Part shown: piece by piece, positions 37,688 to 48,567 of the stretch
Position numbering within the stretch: the first letter of the stretch is position 1
Layout of the letters: every line of letters begins with the position of its first letter
Assembly (NCBI RefSeq): GCF_002754935.1
Contig: NZ_CP018092.1
Location: forward strand, 1,612,001-1,676,000
Direction of reading: 5' to 3'
DNA from: Thermostichus lividus PCC 6715
GTDB taxonomy: Bacteria; Cyanobacteriota; Cyanobacteriia; Thermosynechococcales; Thermosynechococcaceae
Length of the DNA: 64,000 nt
Notes under the pieces: model-generated
What the model was told of the DNA's origin: nothing
Seen by the model: the letters and a program-made list of their open reading frames with translations, nothing else
The model's database searches: none
Position numbers and translations under genes: made by a program

Positions 37688-38398
37688 TCAAGTCTCTATC
37701 ATAGTTCCTTTGTCCTCGCCGTAGCCGAGGCGGTAGTGTAAATAGACCTCATCCCCGACGGGCACTGCACTCACCAAGGTCATGGTGGGAGATGTGCACT
37801 CCTTTAGCGGCATTAAGCTGGGGGCACTGGATCCAAGCATTAGGGGGCAGACCGTCAGCCACAGTTCATCAATGGCTTGCACTTGCAGCAGAGACGCAAA
37901 AAGATGCCCTCCCCCGAGTACGGCTAGGCGCTGGATCCCCACCGTTGCAATTTGCCCTAAAACCCAAGACCAATCCCAGTGGGGGCGATCGGCACACCAA
38001 CAGTAATCGAAGGCGCTAGACCCCTGCCAGCGCGCTTGACCTGTTTCTGTTGTTACTAATGCCCGTGGAATCGGCTGCTGAAAGAAGGGGAGTGCCAAGT
38101 CGAGGTCACCACTGGCAGAGCAAACGATTTGCAGCGGTTGCGGCGGCTTACCCGCCCTGAGGCGTTGCTGAATTAAGCTGGGGGACTGTAAGCGCATGGC
38201 AGTTCCCCCCAAGCGCAGGGTGGTTGCCCCAAACAAGACCGCATCTGCTTGGGCAACGTGTTCTTCTAAGTGCTGAAAATCGTATGCTGACGCGATGCGA
38301 TCGCCTTGGGCACTAGCACTTGCCAACTTGCCATCCAAACTTACAGCAAGGATAGCTGTTGTCTGCGGTCGTTGTGGAGATGTGGTTTCGCGGCTCAA
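37688..38398 (-). CDS. RibD C-terminal domain / dihydrofolate reductase-like protein
   Basis: 236 residues. TTAILAVSLDGKLASASAQG near the start and IQRLAVLGGGHLFASLLQVQAIDELWLTVCPLMLG near the end are typical of the RibD C-terminal reductase fold. There is no RibD deaminase domain. These stand-alone proteins may reduce riboflavin intermediates or other NADPH substrates; exact reaction unknown. Its start overlaps the stop of the DUF1830 gene by four bases (ATGA), so translation is coupled. Confidence 0.8.
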   Translation of the reverse strand: MSRETTSPQRPQTTAILAVSLDGKLASASAQGDRIASAYDFQHLEEHVAQADAVLFGATTLRLGGTAMRLQSPSLIQQRLRAGKPPQPLQIVCSASGDLDLALPFFQQPIPRALVTTETGQARWQGSSAFDYCWCADRPHWDWSWVLGQIATVGIQRLAVLGGGHLFASLLQVQAIDELWLTVCPLMLGSSAPSLMPLKECTSPTMTLVSAVPVGDEVYLHYRLGYGEDKGTMIET

Positions 38399-38742
38399 TG
38401 GCTCATGACTTCTTGCGGTGATCCTTCATTGAGCAATTCTAGCCGTTGTTGCGTGACAGGATCACTCGGAAAAAAATTATCGTCTCCTTCCTGTACCAGC
38501 AACTCTGTACAGGGAATGGTATCTGAGAGAATCGCACTCGCCATCATGCCACAATGAACTTCAAGCTGTGCTGGACGCGGGCACTCAAATACAAGTCGTT
38601 GTCCTGGAAAAACAACCCGCTCAAAATACCAATTGGCAATATTCGTAATGCGCACCACCTGTATTTTGCTGGTGACGTTGGCATAACAGCAGAGGATGCG
38701 ATCGCAATTATCGTGAGGGACGGGATCAAAGATTTGCGGCAT
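38395..38742 (-). CDS. DUF1830 family protein
   Basis: 115 residues: RILCCYANVTSKIQVVRITN, ANWYFERVVFPGQRLVFECP, LEVHCGMMASAILSDTIPC. This is the cyanobacterial DUF1830 pattern. It is soluble and small, with several conserved cysteines and a pilus- or sheet-like beta pattern. Function unknown. Coupled to the RibD-C gene by a four-base overlap. Confidence 0.8.
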   Translation of the reverse strand: MPQIFDPVPHDNCDRILCCYANVTSKIQVVRITNIANWYFERVVFPGQRLVFECPRPAQLEVHCGMMASAILSDTIPCTELLVQEGDDNFFPSDPVTQQRLELLNEGSPQEVMSH

Positions 38743-38951
38743 ACGACAATGATATTTTTTATAAAAGACTCTTTACCCTGATTAGCCTAACACTGGATTT
38801 TTGATACGGTTGTAAACTCAACTACAAGATTGCTAATTGATCCCCTGCCAATTTTTGGCTGATCCCCACAGCATCCCCCCTAGAATGTGCTACAACGTGA
38901 ACAGATGTAACAGTCTTTTAAGAATTTATCGCACTCATAGATCTGTGCCCC

Positions 38952-40526
38952 ATGACGCCTCGTGTCCTGTACGTTCGCCTGCCCTGCAACCCCATCTTCC
39001 CCATTGGGGTGGTTTATTTGGCCGACTATATCCATAAGCAACTGCCCCACCTTGAGCAGCGCATTTTTGACTTGGGCACAGTCCCCCCCTTAGACTTCCG
39101 GGCTGCCCTCAGCCGTTGCATTGATGAGTTTCGCCCCACCCATCTGGTATTTTCATGGCGAGATATTCAAATCTACGCCCCTGTGGGGGGGCGCGGCGGT
39201 AATCCGCTGCAACATGCCTTTGAGGTCTATTACGCTCGCAATCCGTTTGTCAAATTGCGGGGGGCGATCGGTGGGCTACGGGTGATGAGTGCCTACTACG
39301 GCGAACTGTGGCGGAATCTAAGTTTAATTCGTTTGGGGTTGCACCATGCCAAGCGCTACCATCCTCAGATCACCACCATCGTGGGTGGTGGTGCAGTTAG
39401 CGTCTTTTACGAGCAACTGGGTTCCCAACTGCCCCGGGGCACCATTATTTCGGTGGGCGAAGGGGAAAGCCTACTGCATAAGGTGCTCACAGACCAATCG
39501 ATTCAAGGGGAGCGCTGCTATATTGCTGGGGTGGAGACCCCCCGCGATCGCCTCATTCACGAATGGCCGACCCCCATTGAAAAAACCGCCTGTAACTACA
39601 GCTATATTGAGCAGATTTGGCCAGAATTTGAATACTACCTACAGGGGGGCGACTTCTATATCGGTGTGCAGACCAAACGGGGCTGCCCCCACAACTGCTG
39701 TTACTGCGTCTATACCGTTGTTGAAGGTAAGCAGGTGCGCATTAACCCGGCGCAAGAGGTGGTTGCGGAGATGCGCCAGCTTTATGAGCGCGGGGTTCGC
39801 AACTTTTGGTTTACCGATGCCCAGTTTATTCCGGCGCGTAAGTTTATCCCTGACGCTATTGCCCTGCTGCGGGACATCTTGGCAGCGGGGATGACGGATA
39901 TTCACTGGGCGGCCTATATCCGGGCGGACAACCTTACCCCCGAACTGTGTGACCTCATGGTCAAAACGGGGATGAACTATTTTGAAATTGGTATTACCAG
40001 CGGTTCCCAAGAATTAGTGCGGAAAATGCGCATGGGGTATAACCTGCGCACGGTGTTGCAGAACTGCCGTGATCTAAAAGCCGCAGGCTTTGCGGATCTG
40101 GTGTCGGTCAACTATTCCTTTAATGTCATTGATGAGCGCCCCGAGACCATTGCCCAAACCATTGCCTACCATCGTGAGCTGGAGCAGATTTTTGGTGCCG
40201 ATAAGGTGGAACCCGCCATTTTCTTTATTGGCCTGCAACCCCACACGCACCTTGAAGAGTATGCCCTCAAGGCAGGCATTCTGCGCCCGGGCTATAACCC
40301 CATGAGCCTGATGCCGTGGACCGCTAAAAAGTTACTTTGGAACCCTGAACCCATGGGCAGCCTCTTTGGCGAAGTCTGTTTGGCGGCGTGGCGAGAGAAC
40401 CCGAACGACTTTGGCCGCACAGTCATGGACTTACTGGAGCAACGGTTTGGCCGTGCTCCCCTTGCTGCGGCGCTGTCTGCCCCCCTTGAGGCAGAGGTTC
40501 CCCCGTTGGCGATCGCCCATCGGTAA
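38952..40526 (+). CDS. B12-binding radical SAM protein (photosystem II high-light acclimation type)
   Basis: 524 residues. An N-terminal cobalamin-binding-like domain (RVLYVRLPCNPIFPIGVVYLADYI; IVGGGAVSVFYEQL; ISVGEGESLLHKV) precedes a radical SAM domain with the cluster ligands in KRGCPHNCCYCVYT (C-x3-C-x2-C). FEIGITSGSQELVRKMRMGY follows the family pattern. It matches the cyanobacterial group annotated as 'photosystem II high light acclimation radical SAM protein', a name from genome annotation whose reaction is unknown. It stands about 90 bases before gap2. Confidence 0.75.
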   Translation: MTPRVLYVRLPCNPIFPIGVVYLADYIHKQLPHLEQRIFDLGTVPPLDFRAALSRCIDEFRPTHLVFSWRDIQIYAPVGGRGGNPLQHAFEVYYARNPFVKLRGAIGGLRVMSAYYGELWRNLSLIRLGLHHAKRYHPQITTIVGGGAVSVFYEQLGSQLPRGTIISVGEGESLLHKVLTDQSIQGERCYIAGVETPRDRLIHEWPTPIEKTACNYSYIEQIWPEFEYYLQGGDFYIGVQTKRGCPHNCCYCVYTVVEGKQVRINPAQEVVAEMRQLYERGVRNFWFTDAQFIPARKFIPDAIALLRDILAAGMTDIHWAAYIRADNLTPELCDLMVKTGMNYFEIGITSGSQELVRKMRMGYNLRTVLQNCRDLKAAGFADLVSVNYSFNVIDERPETIAQTIAYHRELEQIFGADKVEPAIFFIGLQPHTHLEEYALKAGILRPGYNPMSLMPWTAKKLLWNPEPMGSLFGEVCLAAWRENPNDFGRTVMDLLEQRFGRAPLAAALSAPLEAEVPPLAIAHR

Positions 40527-40617
40527 AAAAAAACGAAATAAAACGCCCATTCCCCCTTAGAATGTTTCCTAGATCATTTCTGGCAACAATGAGTTAGTAA
40601 ATAGAGGAAGGGATCAG

Positions 40618-41630
<1,013 letters not shown>

Positions 41631-41664
41631 CAATGTAATCCTGTTCACTGGTTCGCAACTCAAC

Positions 41665-42819
41665 ATGCAAGATAAAGCAATGTTAATGATTCCGGGGCCG
41701 ACTCCTGTGCCGGAATCGGTTCTTTTGTCCCTTGGTAAGCACCCCATCGGTCATCGCAGCGGTGAGTTTAGCCAAATCATGGCGGCGGTGACGGCTGGGT
41801 TAAAGTGGCTGCACCAAACTCAAAATGAGGTGCTTATTCTAGCGGCTAGCGGCACTGGGGCAATGGAGGCGGGAATCATTAATTTCCTCAGTGCTGGCGA
41901 TCGCGTTGTTGTCGGATGCAACGGTAAGTTTGGCGATCGCTGGGGCGAGGTTTGTGATGCCTATGGCTTAACCACTGAGCGCATTAGTGCTCCGTGGGGG
42001 CAGCCCCTGAACCCTGATGACTTTAAGGCAGTGCTTGAGGCGGACACCGCCAAAACCATCAAAGCGGTGATTGTCACCCACAGTGAGACCTCTACTGGGG
42101 TCATCAATGATCTTGAGGCTATTAACCGCCATGTAAAAGCCCATGGCCAAGCGCTGATCATTGTCGATGCCGTAACCAGCTTGGGAGCCGTGAGCGTCCC
42201 CATTGATGAATGGGGGTTAGATGTCGTTGGCTCAGGGTCTCAAAAGGGGTACATGATTCCGCCGGGGCTGGCGTTTGTGAGTGTCAGCCCAAAGGCGTGG
42301 GAGGCATACAAAACAGCCACCTTGCCAAAGTTTTACCTAGATTTGGGCAAGTATCGCAAAGATGCAGCAAAGCACACGACCCCCTTCACGCCTCCTGTCA
42401 ACCTCTTTTTTGCCCTAAAGACAGCTCTAGAAATGATGCAAGCGGAAGGGTTAGAAGCCATCTTTCAACGTCATCAGCGGTTAATGCAGGCCACTCGAGC
42501 GGCAATGAAGGCCTTAAACTTGCCCCTTTACGCTGCCGATAGCTGTGCTAGCCCTGCTATTACGGCGGTTGCCCCCCAAGGCGTTGAGGCCGAAAACATT
42601 CGCAGCCTTATGAAAAAACGCTTTGATATTGCCCTCGCAGGCGGACAGGATCACCTCAAGGGGCAAATTTTCCGGATTGGCCACTTGGGGTTTGTGGGCG
42701 ATCGCGACATTCTGGCAGCGGTGAGTGCCCTCGAAGCAGTGCTCGCAGAGTTAGGCTACACTAACTTTACCCCTGGGGCTGGGGTGGCTGCCGCTAGCCG
42801 TGTGTTGAGCACCGCCTAA
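41665..42819 (+). CDS. Class V aminotransferase (serine/alanine-glyoxylate type; 'soluble hydrogenase 42 kDa subunit')
   Basis: 384 residues from ATG 41665, chosen because upstream starts would run into gap2. MLMIPGPTPVPESVLLSLGKHPIGHRSGEF opens the protein; the PLP lysine is in GSGSQKGYMIPPGLAF. Its family includes photorespiratory serine-glyoxylate aminotransferases; cyanobacterial members are often listed as the small subunit of soluble hydrogenase, a historic name. It likely transaminates glyoxylate to glycine. It follows gap2 by 34 bases. Confidence 0.85.
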   Translation: MQDKAMLMIPGPTPVPESVLLSLGKHPIGHRSGEFSQIMAAVTAGLKWLHQTQNEVLILAASGTGAMEAGIINFLSAGDRVVVGCNGKFGDRWGEVCDAYGLTTERISAPWGQPLNPDDFKAVLEADTAKTIKAVIVTHSETSTGVINDLEAINRHVKAHGQALIIVDAVTSLGAVSVPIDEWGLDVVGSGSQKGYMIPPGLAFVSVSPKAWEAYKTATLPKFYLDLGKYRKDAAKHTTPFTPPVNLFFALKTALEMMQAEGLEAIFQRHQRLMQATRAAMKALNLPLYAADSCASPAITAVAPQGVEAENIRSLMKKRFDIALAGGQDHLKGQIFRIGHLGFVGDRDILAAVSALEAVLAELGYTNFTPGAGVAAASRVLSTA

Positions 42820-42823
42820 GTCA

Positions 42824-43288
42824 ATGGAACCGTGGTTCGAGGCGGCGGCTGTACGGCATGCACGGCGCTTGTGCGCTAGCTTTCAGCATTGGACGGGGCG
42901 ATCGCTCCTGCCTCAGACCCCCCAAAATGATCTTGACCTAGCCTATGAGTTGTTCCACTGGTCATATCCCGTGCTCTCCCACGGGAATCAAGCAGATCCT
43001 ATCCTCAACTACGGTAACCAAGCGGCCTTAACCCTGTGGGAACTGTCATGGTCAGAGTTAGTGCAAATGCCCTCGCGACTCACGGCAGAACCCATGGCGC
43101 AAGCGGCGCGGGCGGCTCTACTGGCTCAAGCTGCAAACCAAGGTTACGCCAACAACTACAGCGGCATTCGTATCTCCCGCTCCGGTCGGCGCTTTCAGAT
43201 CAAGAATGCGTGGATTTGGAACATTATTGACGAAACAGGTCAGCCGATTGGGCAGGCAGCAACCTTCAACCAGTGGCACATCCTGTAA
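42824..43288 (+). CDS. MEKHLA domain protein
   Basis: 154 residues. ALTLWELSWSELVQMPSRLTAEPMAQAARAALLAQAANQGYANNYSGIRISRSGRRFQIKNAWIWNIIDETG fits the MEKHLA domain, a PAS-like fold that in plants ends class III HD-ZIP transcription factors. It probably binds a small ligand; function in bacteria unknown. Begins 5 bases after the aminotransferase stop. Confidence 0.8.
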   Translation: MEPWFEAAAVRHARRLCASFQHWTGRSLLPQTPQNDLDLAYELFHWSYPVLSHGNQADPILNYGNQAALTLWELSWSELVQMPSRLTAEPMAQAARAALLAQAANQGYANNYSGIRISRSGRRFQIKNAWIWNIIDETGQPIGQAATFNQWHIL

Positions 43289-43329
43289 CATTGATCTATT
43301 TCACTGCTAAGGTGGGGAGACTGGTGGCC

Positions 43330-44340
43330 ATGAAAGAGCGATTGACCCATTGGTTTCATCAGGTACAAGCCTTCCGCTACACCCGTCGTACCGATGAAAG
43401 CCTCAATTTCTTAGTACAGCAGTTGTATGGCGAATCCCATATCAATGTTCCCTATTTGGTGCTAATTGTTAGCTCCTGCGCGATCGCCACCTTTGGTCTG
43501 CTCTCTAATAGTGCGGCGGTGATTATTGGAGCCATGGTCATTGCACCACTCATGCTGCCCATTCGCGGCGTAGCCCTAGCGGCTCTCATGGGCGACATTA
43601 AAATGTTTCGCGAAGCCACCCTCGCACTGGCCGTTGGCACTTTTATCGCTATTGGTATGTCATGGCTCATCGGTCTGGCTGTAGGGCTAGAAATCTATGG
43701 CAGTGAAATTATGGCGCGATCGCAGCCCAATTTGCTGGACTTGGGAATTGCCGTTTCTGCCGGAGCCATCAGTGCCTATGCCATTGCCGAACCGCGAGTC
43801 TCAAATACCTTGGCCGGAACCGCGATCGCCGTAGCTCTCATGCCCCCCGTCTGTACCATTGGCCTAGGCTTAGCCCAACTCAACACCAGCCTGAGCGTTG
43901 GCGCAACCCTGTTGTACCTCACTAACCTCCTAGGCATTACCCTAGCCTGTATGGTGGTTTTTGTCATTGTTGGCTATATTCCTCTCCATCAAGGTCGGCG
44001 TGCACTGGCCATCGCCTTTGCCCTTACAGGATTGTTAGTCATTCCCTTGGCTGTGAGCTTTAGTCGGTTATTGCAACAGGTGCGCCTACAACAGCAGGTA
44101 CGACAAGTGTTAGTCGGGGGAACCATTACCTTTCGCACCCTCGACCTTCTCAGTATGGACACAAGTTGGGTGAGCGATCCTCCCGTTATTCGCGTAAATG
44201 TACGTGCCCGTGAGCCAGTTACCCCCACCCAAGTTGCCTTGATGGAGGACTTTATCGAGCGGCGCATGAATCAACGATTTCGCTTAATTCTTCAAGTCTC
44301 CAATGTTGAAGAAATTCAAGCAGAGCCTTCCCAGCCCTAA
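43330..44340 (+). CDS. DUF389 family membrane protein
   Basis: About 336 residues from ATG 43330; a GTG at 43324 or an ATG at 43273 (overlapping the previous gene) are alternatives. SHINVPYLVLIVSSCAIATFGLLSNSAAVIIGAMVIAPLMLPIRG is the DUF389 signature, followed by five or so more membrane helices and a soluble C-terminal tail. TIGR00341-type. Function unknown; often near stress or transport genes. Confidence 0.85.
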   Translation: MKERLTHWFHQVQAFRYTRRTDESLNFLVQQLYGESHINVPYLVLIVSSCAIATFGLLSNSAAVIIGAMVIAPLMLPIRGVALAALMGDIKMFREATLALAVGTFIAIGMSWLIGLAVGLEIYGSEIMARSQPNLLDLGIAVSAGAISAYAIAEPRVSNTLAGTAIAVALMPPVCTIGLGLAQLNTSLSVGATLLYLTNLLGITLACMVVFVIVGYIPLHQGRRALAIAFALTGLLVIPLAVSFSRLLQQVRLQQQVRQVLVGGTITFRTLDLLSMDTSWVSDPPVIRVNVRAREPVTPTQVALMEDFIERRMNQRFRLILQVSNVEEIQAEPSQP

Positions 44341-44650
44341 AGACGTCAAGGAACGTCGCACCGCGAATCAACTTGACCTTTAGGATCATCAAGACGTTCC
44401 TCAATTAAGGAGTTCAGTGGCGATCGTTAGTAAGCCAAGTTTGAAAGCATTAGAGAGCGAATACTCCTCCACCTGCTACGCGAGGTGGCGGTGTCTTAAT
44501 TAGAAGGATTTATTCAATCAGCAATGCTGACAAGTTGACTGGATGAAAGAGGCATCCTCCGCCTTTAGGCAGGGGGAGGATGTCAGAACCACAAAAAAGG
44601 GAACCCGATGATGAGTTCCCTGCATGCATTACGATTGAGCGAAGGAGTGT
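44341..44650. other. Intergenic region with inverted repeat and transposon end
   Basis: GGAACGTC (44350-44357) and GACGTTCC (44393-44400) form a long-loop inverted repeat just after the DUF389 gene. At about 44550-44585 the sequence GCATCCTCCGCCTTTAGGCAGGGGGAGGATGTCA is a 30-base hairpin like the right ends of IS200/IS605 elements, and similar to the end of the 6.6-kb relic. No transposase is attached, so it is a solo end. Confidence 0.5.
44593..44620 (-). terminator. Rho-independent terminator of the porin gene
   Basis: On the minus strand GGGAAC pairs with GTTCCC around TCATCATCGG and is followed by TTTTTT. It lies about 30 bases after the porin stop. Confidence 0.85.
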
Positions 44651-46531
44651 CTAGAAACTAAAGGTGGTTCGCACTGCCCCGACAACAATAGGATCGTTGT
44701 TGGAGTTACTATTGGGGTTAATAATGGCAATGATACCGGGAGTAATCGAGATATTCGGCATCACTGCAAACCGGTAGAATCCTTCTAAGTGGAACGAGTT
44801 GAACGCCGTACGACTCACTGGCGCTGCCGGTAAAGGCGCAGGCAAATTAGCGACGAAGGTGTTGCTCAGGCTAATCGTTTGCGGTGGCTGACCAAAGATA
44901 AAGCCCAACACATCCCCTTTATTCCATAGATCTGGAGAAGCAAGCGTAACCGCCCAGTTCAACACTTCAGCGCTGTTGGCACGAGTCGGATAGTCAAAGT
45001 TGTTTTGTACACCATTCACACTCGAATAGCCGACCCAACCAGCAATGTTAAACTTCTGAATCGGGCGATAGGTAAACTGGAACCCTAACGTGTCTGCTGT
45101 GCTGTTGGCAAAGCCAATACGGGTTGGGTTAGCTGCTGAGAAGTTCCCTGTGCTGCCGGTACCGCCAAAGGGATCAAGACCAAAAGAGCGCACATAGGTT
45201 AAGCCAAGAGCCACATTTTTGACCGGGCGCACATCCACTTGTGCCAGCGCGGCATAGGCACCATTAAAGAAACCGTTGGTATTCCCTACCGCGTTATTGA
45301 AACCTCCAGGATTGCGGGCATTGCGGAAAGGATTACCAGAGGTGGGGGCAAGATACCCCACGTTTAGGGTCACCCCAGTTCCCCGCTCTTTGTTTTGCAC
45401 GACATCGTACTTAAAGGTAACCCCCGCTGCGGCCGCGGCATTTCCTGCGCGATAGATGGGGTTAAAGCGACCAAAGCGAGACAGCGCACCCGTATCGCCG
45501 GATTGCAGTAGCGGGTTAAAGGTGAATACGTTGTCGTTAAACTCACCCCCCACAAAGTCCAGCACCATGAAGCCACGAGTCGCTACAGGGAAGCTGTAAA
45601 ACCCTTTTTGTAGGGTAAAGGCATTAGCTGAGGTGCCGTCATATCCTAACCGCCCCATGTTCGTGCCAGTCAAACCCGCATAGCTCACAATGTTTGCTGA
45701 CTGCAAACGCAGGCGCAGGCGGTCTTTGCCGTAAAAGCTCGTATCAAAGTTAATACGGGTTCGTTGGTTAACAACAGGGTTGTCGTCAACGGTTAGCCCG
45801 GGGTTAATCAGTCCGGGGGCTACGGCACGGTCATTCGTCAGCACATCCGACACGTTGAAGATGACAGTGGCGCTCAGTTTGGTTATGGTGGCAAACTGAG
45901 TGGCTTCTAGGTTGGCAACCCGGCCTTCTAGGTTGGTGACCCGACCTTTCACGAGTGCCAGTTCGTTGGCAAATTCCTGCATCAGTTTTTGCAGGGTGGC
46001 GAGGTCTTCCTTCGTCGCAAAGCGATCGCTAATCACATCGAGGCAAGCATTCAGAGCAGCAGCCAGCTCATAGCGAGTCGCGGCGCGGTTCCCACGGAAG
46101 GTGCCGTCTGGATAGCCTGCAATACAGCCATATTTTTCAACCAAGGAGGCTAAGGCTTGGTAGGCCCAGTCGGTCGGGCGTACATCTGAAAGTTGGTTAA
46201 CCGAGGTCACTTGGGGTAAGTTGCGCTGGATACCCAAGCTCCGCTCCTGTGGCTGGGATGCGGCGGGGGCAATAACTGGCCCAGATTCTAGTTCTGCTAC
46301 CGAGGGCATGGGAGCCGCCGTACGCCGATTTTGGGCAATTAGCTCAGAGGTTGTGGGCAACGTTGTTAGGGGTTGCGCCCCAGGGGTGGGGACTTGAAAC
46401 TCTGTGGCGCTGATAGTCGTCAAAGAACTATCGGCAGCGGTGGCTGCACTGGTGAGCGTTCCCAATACGAAAATCGGCGAGGCCAAGGCCAAGCCTAAAA
46501 CAATACGAGACATACGTTTTACTCCCTTCAC
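44651..46531 (-). CDS. Iron-uptake-type porin: SLH domain plus OprB barrel
   Basis: About 626 residues (or 621 from the Met in RMSRIVLGL). Signal peptide with A-T-A-A-D near residue 33, a Gln/Pro-rich linker, an SLH domain (LSDVRPTDWAYQALASLVEK ... GNRAATRYELAAALNACL), a short coiled coil (LATLQKLMQEFANELALVKGRVTNLEGRVANLEATQ), then a barrel of about 400 residues. This is the cyanobacterial SomA/SomB-like major porin. It binds pyruvylated peptidoglycan-linked polysaccharide through the SLH domain and lets inorganic ions and small solutes cross the outer membrane. Own terminator downstream; a 360-base leader region upstream. Confidence 0.93.
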   Translation of the reverse strand: MKGVKRMSRIVLGLALASPIFVLGTLTSAATAADSSLTTISATEFQVPTPGAQPLTTLPTTSELIAQNRRTAAPMPSVAELESGPVIAPAASQPQERSLGIQRNLPQVTSVNQLSDVRPTDWAYQALASLVEKYGCIAGYPDGTFRGNRAATRYELAAALNACLDVISDRFATKEDLATLQKLMQEFANELALVKGRVTNLEGRVANLEATQFATITKLSATVIFNVSDVLTNDRAVAPGLINPGLTVDDNPVVNQRTRINFDTSFYGKDRLRLRLQSANIVSYAGLTGTNMGRLGYDGTSANAFTLQKGFYSFPVATRGFMVLDFVGGEFNDNVFTFNPLLQSGDTGALSRFGRFNPIYRAGNAAAAAGVTFKYDVVQNKERGTGVTLNVGYLAPTSGNPFRNARNPGGFNNAVGNTNGFFNGAYAALAQVDVRPVKNVALGLTYVRSFGLDPFGGTGSTGNFSAANPTRIGFANSTADTLGFQFTYRPIQKFNIAGWVGYSSVNGVQNNFDYPTRANSAEVLNWAVTLASPDLWNKGDVLGFIFGQPPQTISLSNTFVANLPAPLPAAPVSRTAFNSFHLEGFYRFAVMPNISITPGIIAIINPNSNSNNDPIVVGAVRTTFSF

Positions 46532-46890
46532 TCCTCAATGAACTTGACTTGGCCAGAGGACAAGCTCCCAACCAAGACAAAGTCTTAACTCCAGTCACCA
46601 TCTATAGTACTAAGACATCAACGGGACTTATGCACGGTGCAGAGGTGGGTTCAATACGAACTTTTGATCTCTGCCCTAGCAAAACTCATTACCACGAGTG
46701 TAGCACTCCACCTTTAGACCATCAAGGTTTAGGTAGCTCTTCGATCGAGGTAATTCAGCGTGGTTCTAGAGTAACACCCAGCATAACTCTTTAGGAGCTA
46801 TGAGATAGGGTACTTCTAGTCTGGTTTTACTGTACAAACATTGAGGTTATGTCAGGGTTAAGCACGGTTTAAGTTTTGCTGTTACTTTCT
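46532..46890. other. Porin upstream region
   Basis: About 360 bases between the divergent-looking porin start and the end of the Ycf55-like gene. On the minus strand it should hold a promoter and a long 5' leader. I see no ORF or named site; a TATAGT at 46602 is near a possible -10 only on the plus strand. Confidence 0.3.
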
Positions 46891-48567
46891 TTAAGCTGAG
46901 GGGGGTTTCTTTGTTTCGGAGGTGCTCCAGCTATTGCTGACGGACTGGCCAATGCCTTGTAAAATCCCCCGGCCAATCAGTCCTAGCCCGCGGCCAATGA
47001 CTTGGGTCAGTAGGTAAATGACCCCTTTGCCCACCCAAGCGACCACAGCACGCACTGGTGGCGCAAGGGCATCCCGGGTTTCTAGGGCAAGGGTGAGGGC
47101 GTAGGGAATGCCTTCGAGTTGTAGCAGTTCCTGTTGCCGTGGGAGGGTGAGGGTAAATTCCTGAATGCCGCGATCGCTCAGGCGCAGCAGCACCAGCCGG
47201 CTTTCAAAGATGTTTTGGGGTTCTTTGACCCACCGCTGCCACCGGTAGTGCCAAGAGAGGGTGTTACGGAAGCGTTCCATTTCGCGGCTAGAAATGTACT
47301 GAGCACTAAAAAAGGTTTGCTGGATGGGTGCGCTGTAGCACAAGCGATTCAGCAAGGGGTAAACGATAGCATTAGCAAGGGTAAGCAGCCAATGATCCAG
47401 AAGGACATCAAGAATGTCCAAGGCCTCTGGAGTGCCGTAGCGGTAGGTGTGCTGATTGATATTGAGGGGATGCTGCCACAGCAGATGCGCCAGAAACTCC
47501 GGTACTAAGGGCAGCGGCGTGAGAAAGACATCTACTACAACATCGGCATCGGCTAATAAGGTGTCAATGAGATCGCGATCGCCCCCAAGATCTAGGTAAC
47601 GGTAGGGGCTAAAAAATTCCCGTAGGCTCTGCTCCCACAGATCCCGTAGCAGGCGATCGCGCCGGTGCTGCAAAAAGTCTTGATTCGGGGATGTTGCTTG
47701 CAGCGTCCGCACGAACGCATCCCATTGCTGCACAACGGTATAGAGTAACTCCCGCCGTTGTGGCACCCTGAGCACATCCAGTTCGAGGGGGCGGCTGGTA
47801 AAGTTAAGCAAGTCTGACTTGGTTCGCTCTAGACAGCGGTCAACGAGTGTAGCTCGTAATTCCACCGTTGGCTGCGGCAGATTGAGGTGCACGGGCGGTG
47901 GTGGAGCGCTGGGCTGGGGTAAAAAGCGGGCAACTAACCAGCGAGCGGCACGAATTTCACGGTGTCGCCCTTCGCATATGAGGCGCTCAAGGGAACCAAG
48001 GCTAGCCTGGCCTAGGTGCTGATCCAGTGCTCTCAGCCATGTGTCCATTTCCATTAACCCCTCCTGTAGCAATTGGTACCGCCAGCGATTGAAGGGGTTA
48101 GGAAACAACGCTTTCAGCGGTGGGTCTGGGGGGGTCAGGGTATGGATGATCTCTCCTTGGGTAATGGCTACTATTCCTGCCACCAGTTCACTAAGGGCAA
48201 TCTGGCGGGGGTAAATGCCTTCCACGCCAGCCTGTTGGGCGGGCTGCACCAATTCCAGAGCCGCTGGACGCACCGTCAGAATGACCCGTAGGTTTGGATA
48301 ATGGCGTTTGATCCACTGCCATAGCCATGGTGTTACTGCATCATTCACGGTGGTTTGGGCATCGCATAGGAGTAACCACGGCTGGCGATCGCTCTCCAGA
48401 GGCGCTGTCCCAAGGTAGGTGATCAGATCATTGCCATTGGTAAACACCAAGGGTTCAACCCCAAGCTGCTGGCGAATTCCCACCGTCAGCCCTAGTCGCA
48501 CCACCTCCTCCCCTTCCACAAGGAGCAGGCCAACGGAGGGGGGTGATGGTGTAGGAGTACTCGTCAT
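46891..48567 (-). CDS. Ycf55/DUF3685 protein with receiver-like N-terminal domain
   Basis: 558 residues. Residues about 10-130 look like a response-regulator receiver fold (VGLLLVEGEEVVRLGLTVGI, PWLLLCDAQTTV, LRVILTVRP, AGVEGIYPRQIALSELVAGI), but the first acidic pocket residues are largely replaced, so phosphorylation is doubtful. The rest is helical and ends with a Gly-rich helix; it corresponds to DUF3685, the family of plastid Ycf55. It follows the broken potassium-channel gene by 19 bases on the same strand. Function unknown; related genes in red-algal plastids lie near regulators. Confidence 0.65.
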   Translation of the reverse strand: MTSTPTPSPPSVGLLLVEGEEVVRLGLTVGIRQQLGVEPLVFTNGNDLITYLGTAPLESDRQPWLLLCDAQTTVNDAVTPWLWQWIKRHYPNLRVILTVRPAALELVQPAQQAGVEGIYPRQIALSELVAGIVAITQGEIIHTLTPPDPPLKALFPNPFNRWRYQLLQEGLMEMDTWLRALDQHLGQASLGSLERLICEGRHREIRAARWLVARFLPQPSAPPPPVHLNLPQPTVELRATLVDRCLERTKSDLLNFTSRPLELDVLRVPQRRELLYTVVQQWDAFVRTLQATSPNQDFLQHRRDRLLRDLWEQSLREFFSPYRYLDLGGDRDLIDTLLADADVVVDVFLTPLPLVPEFLAHLLWQHPLNINQHTYRYGTPEALDILDVLLDHWLLTLANAIVYPLLNRLCYSAPIQQTFFSAQYISSREMERFRNTLSWHYRWQRWVKEPQNIFESRLVLLRLSDRGIQEFTLTLPRQQELLQLEGIPYALTLALETRDALAPPVRAVVAWVGKGVIYLLTQVIGRGLGLIGRGILQGIGQSVSNSWSTSETKKPPSA

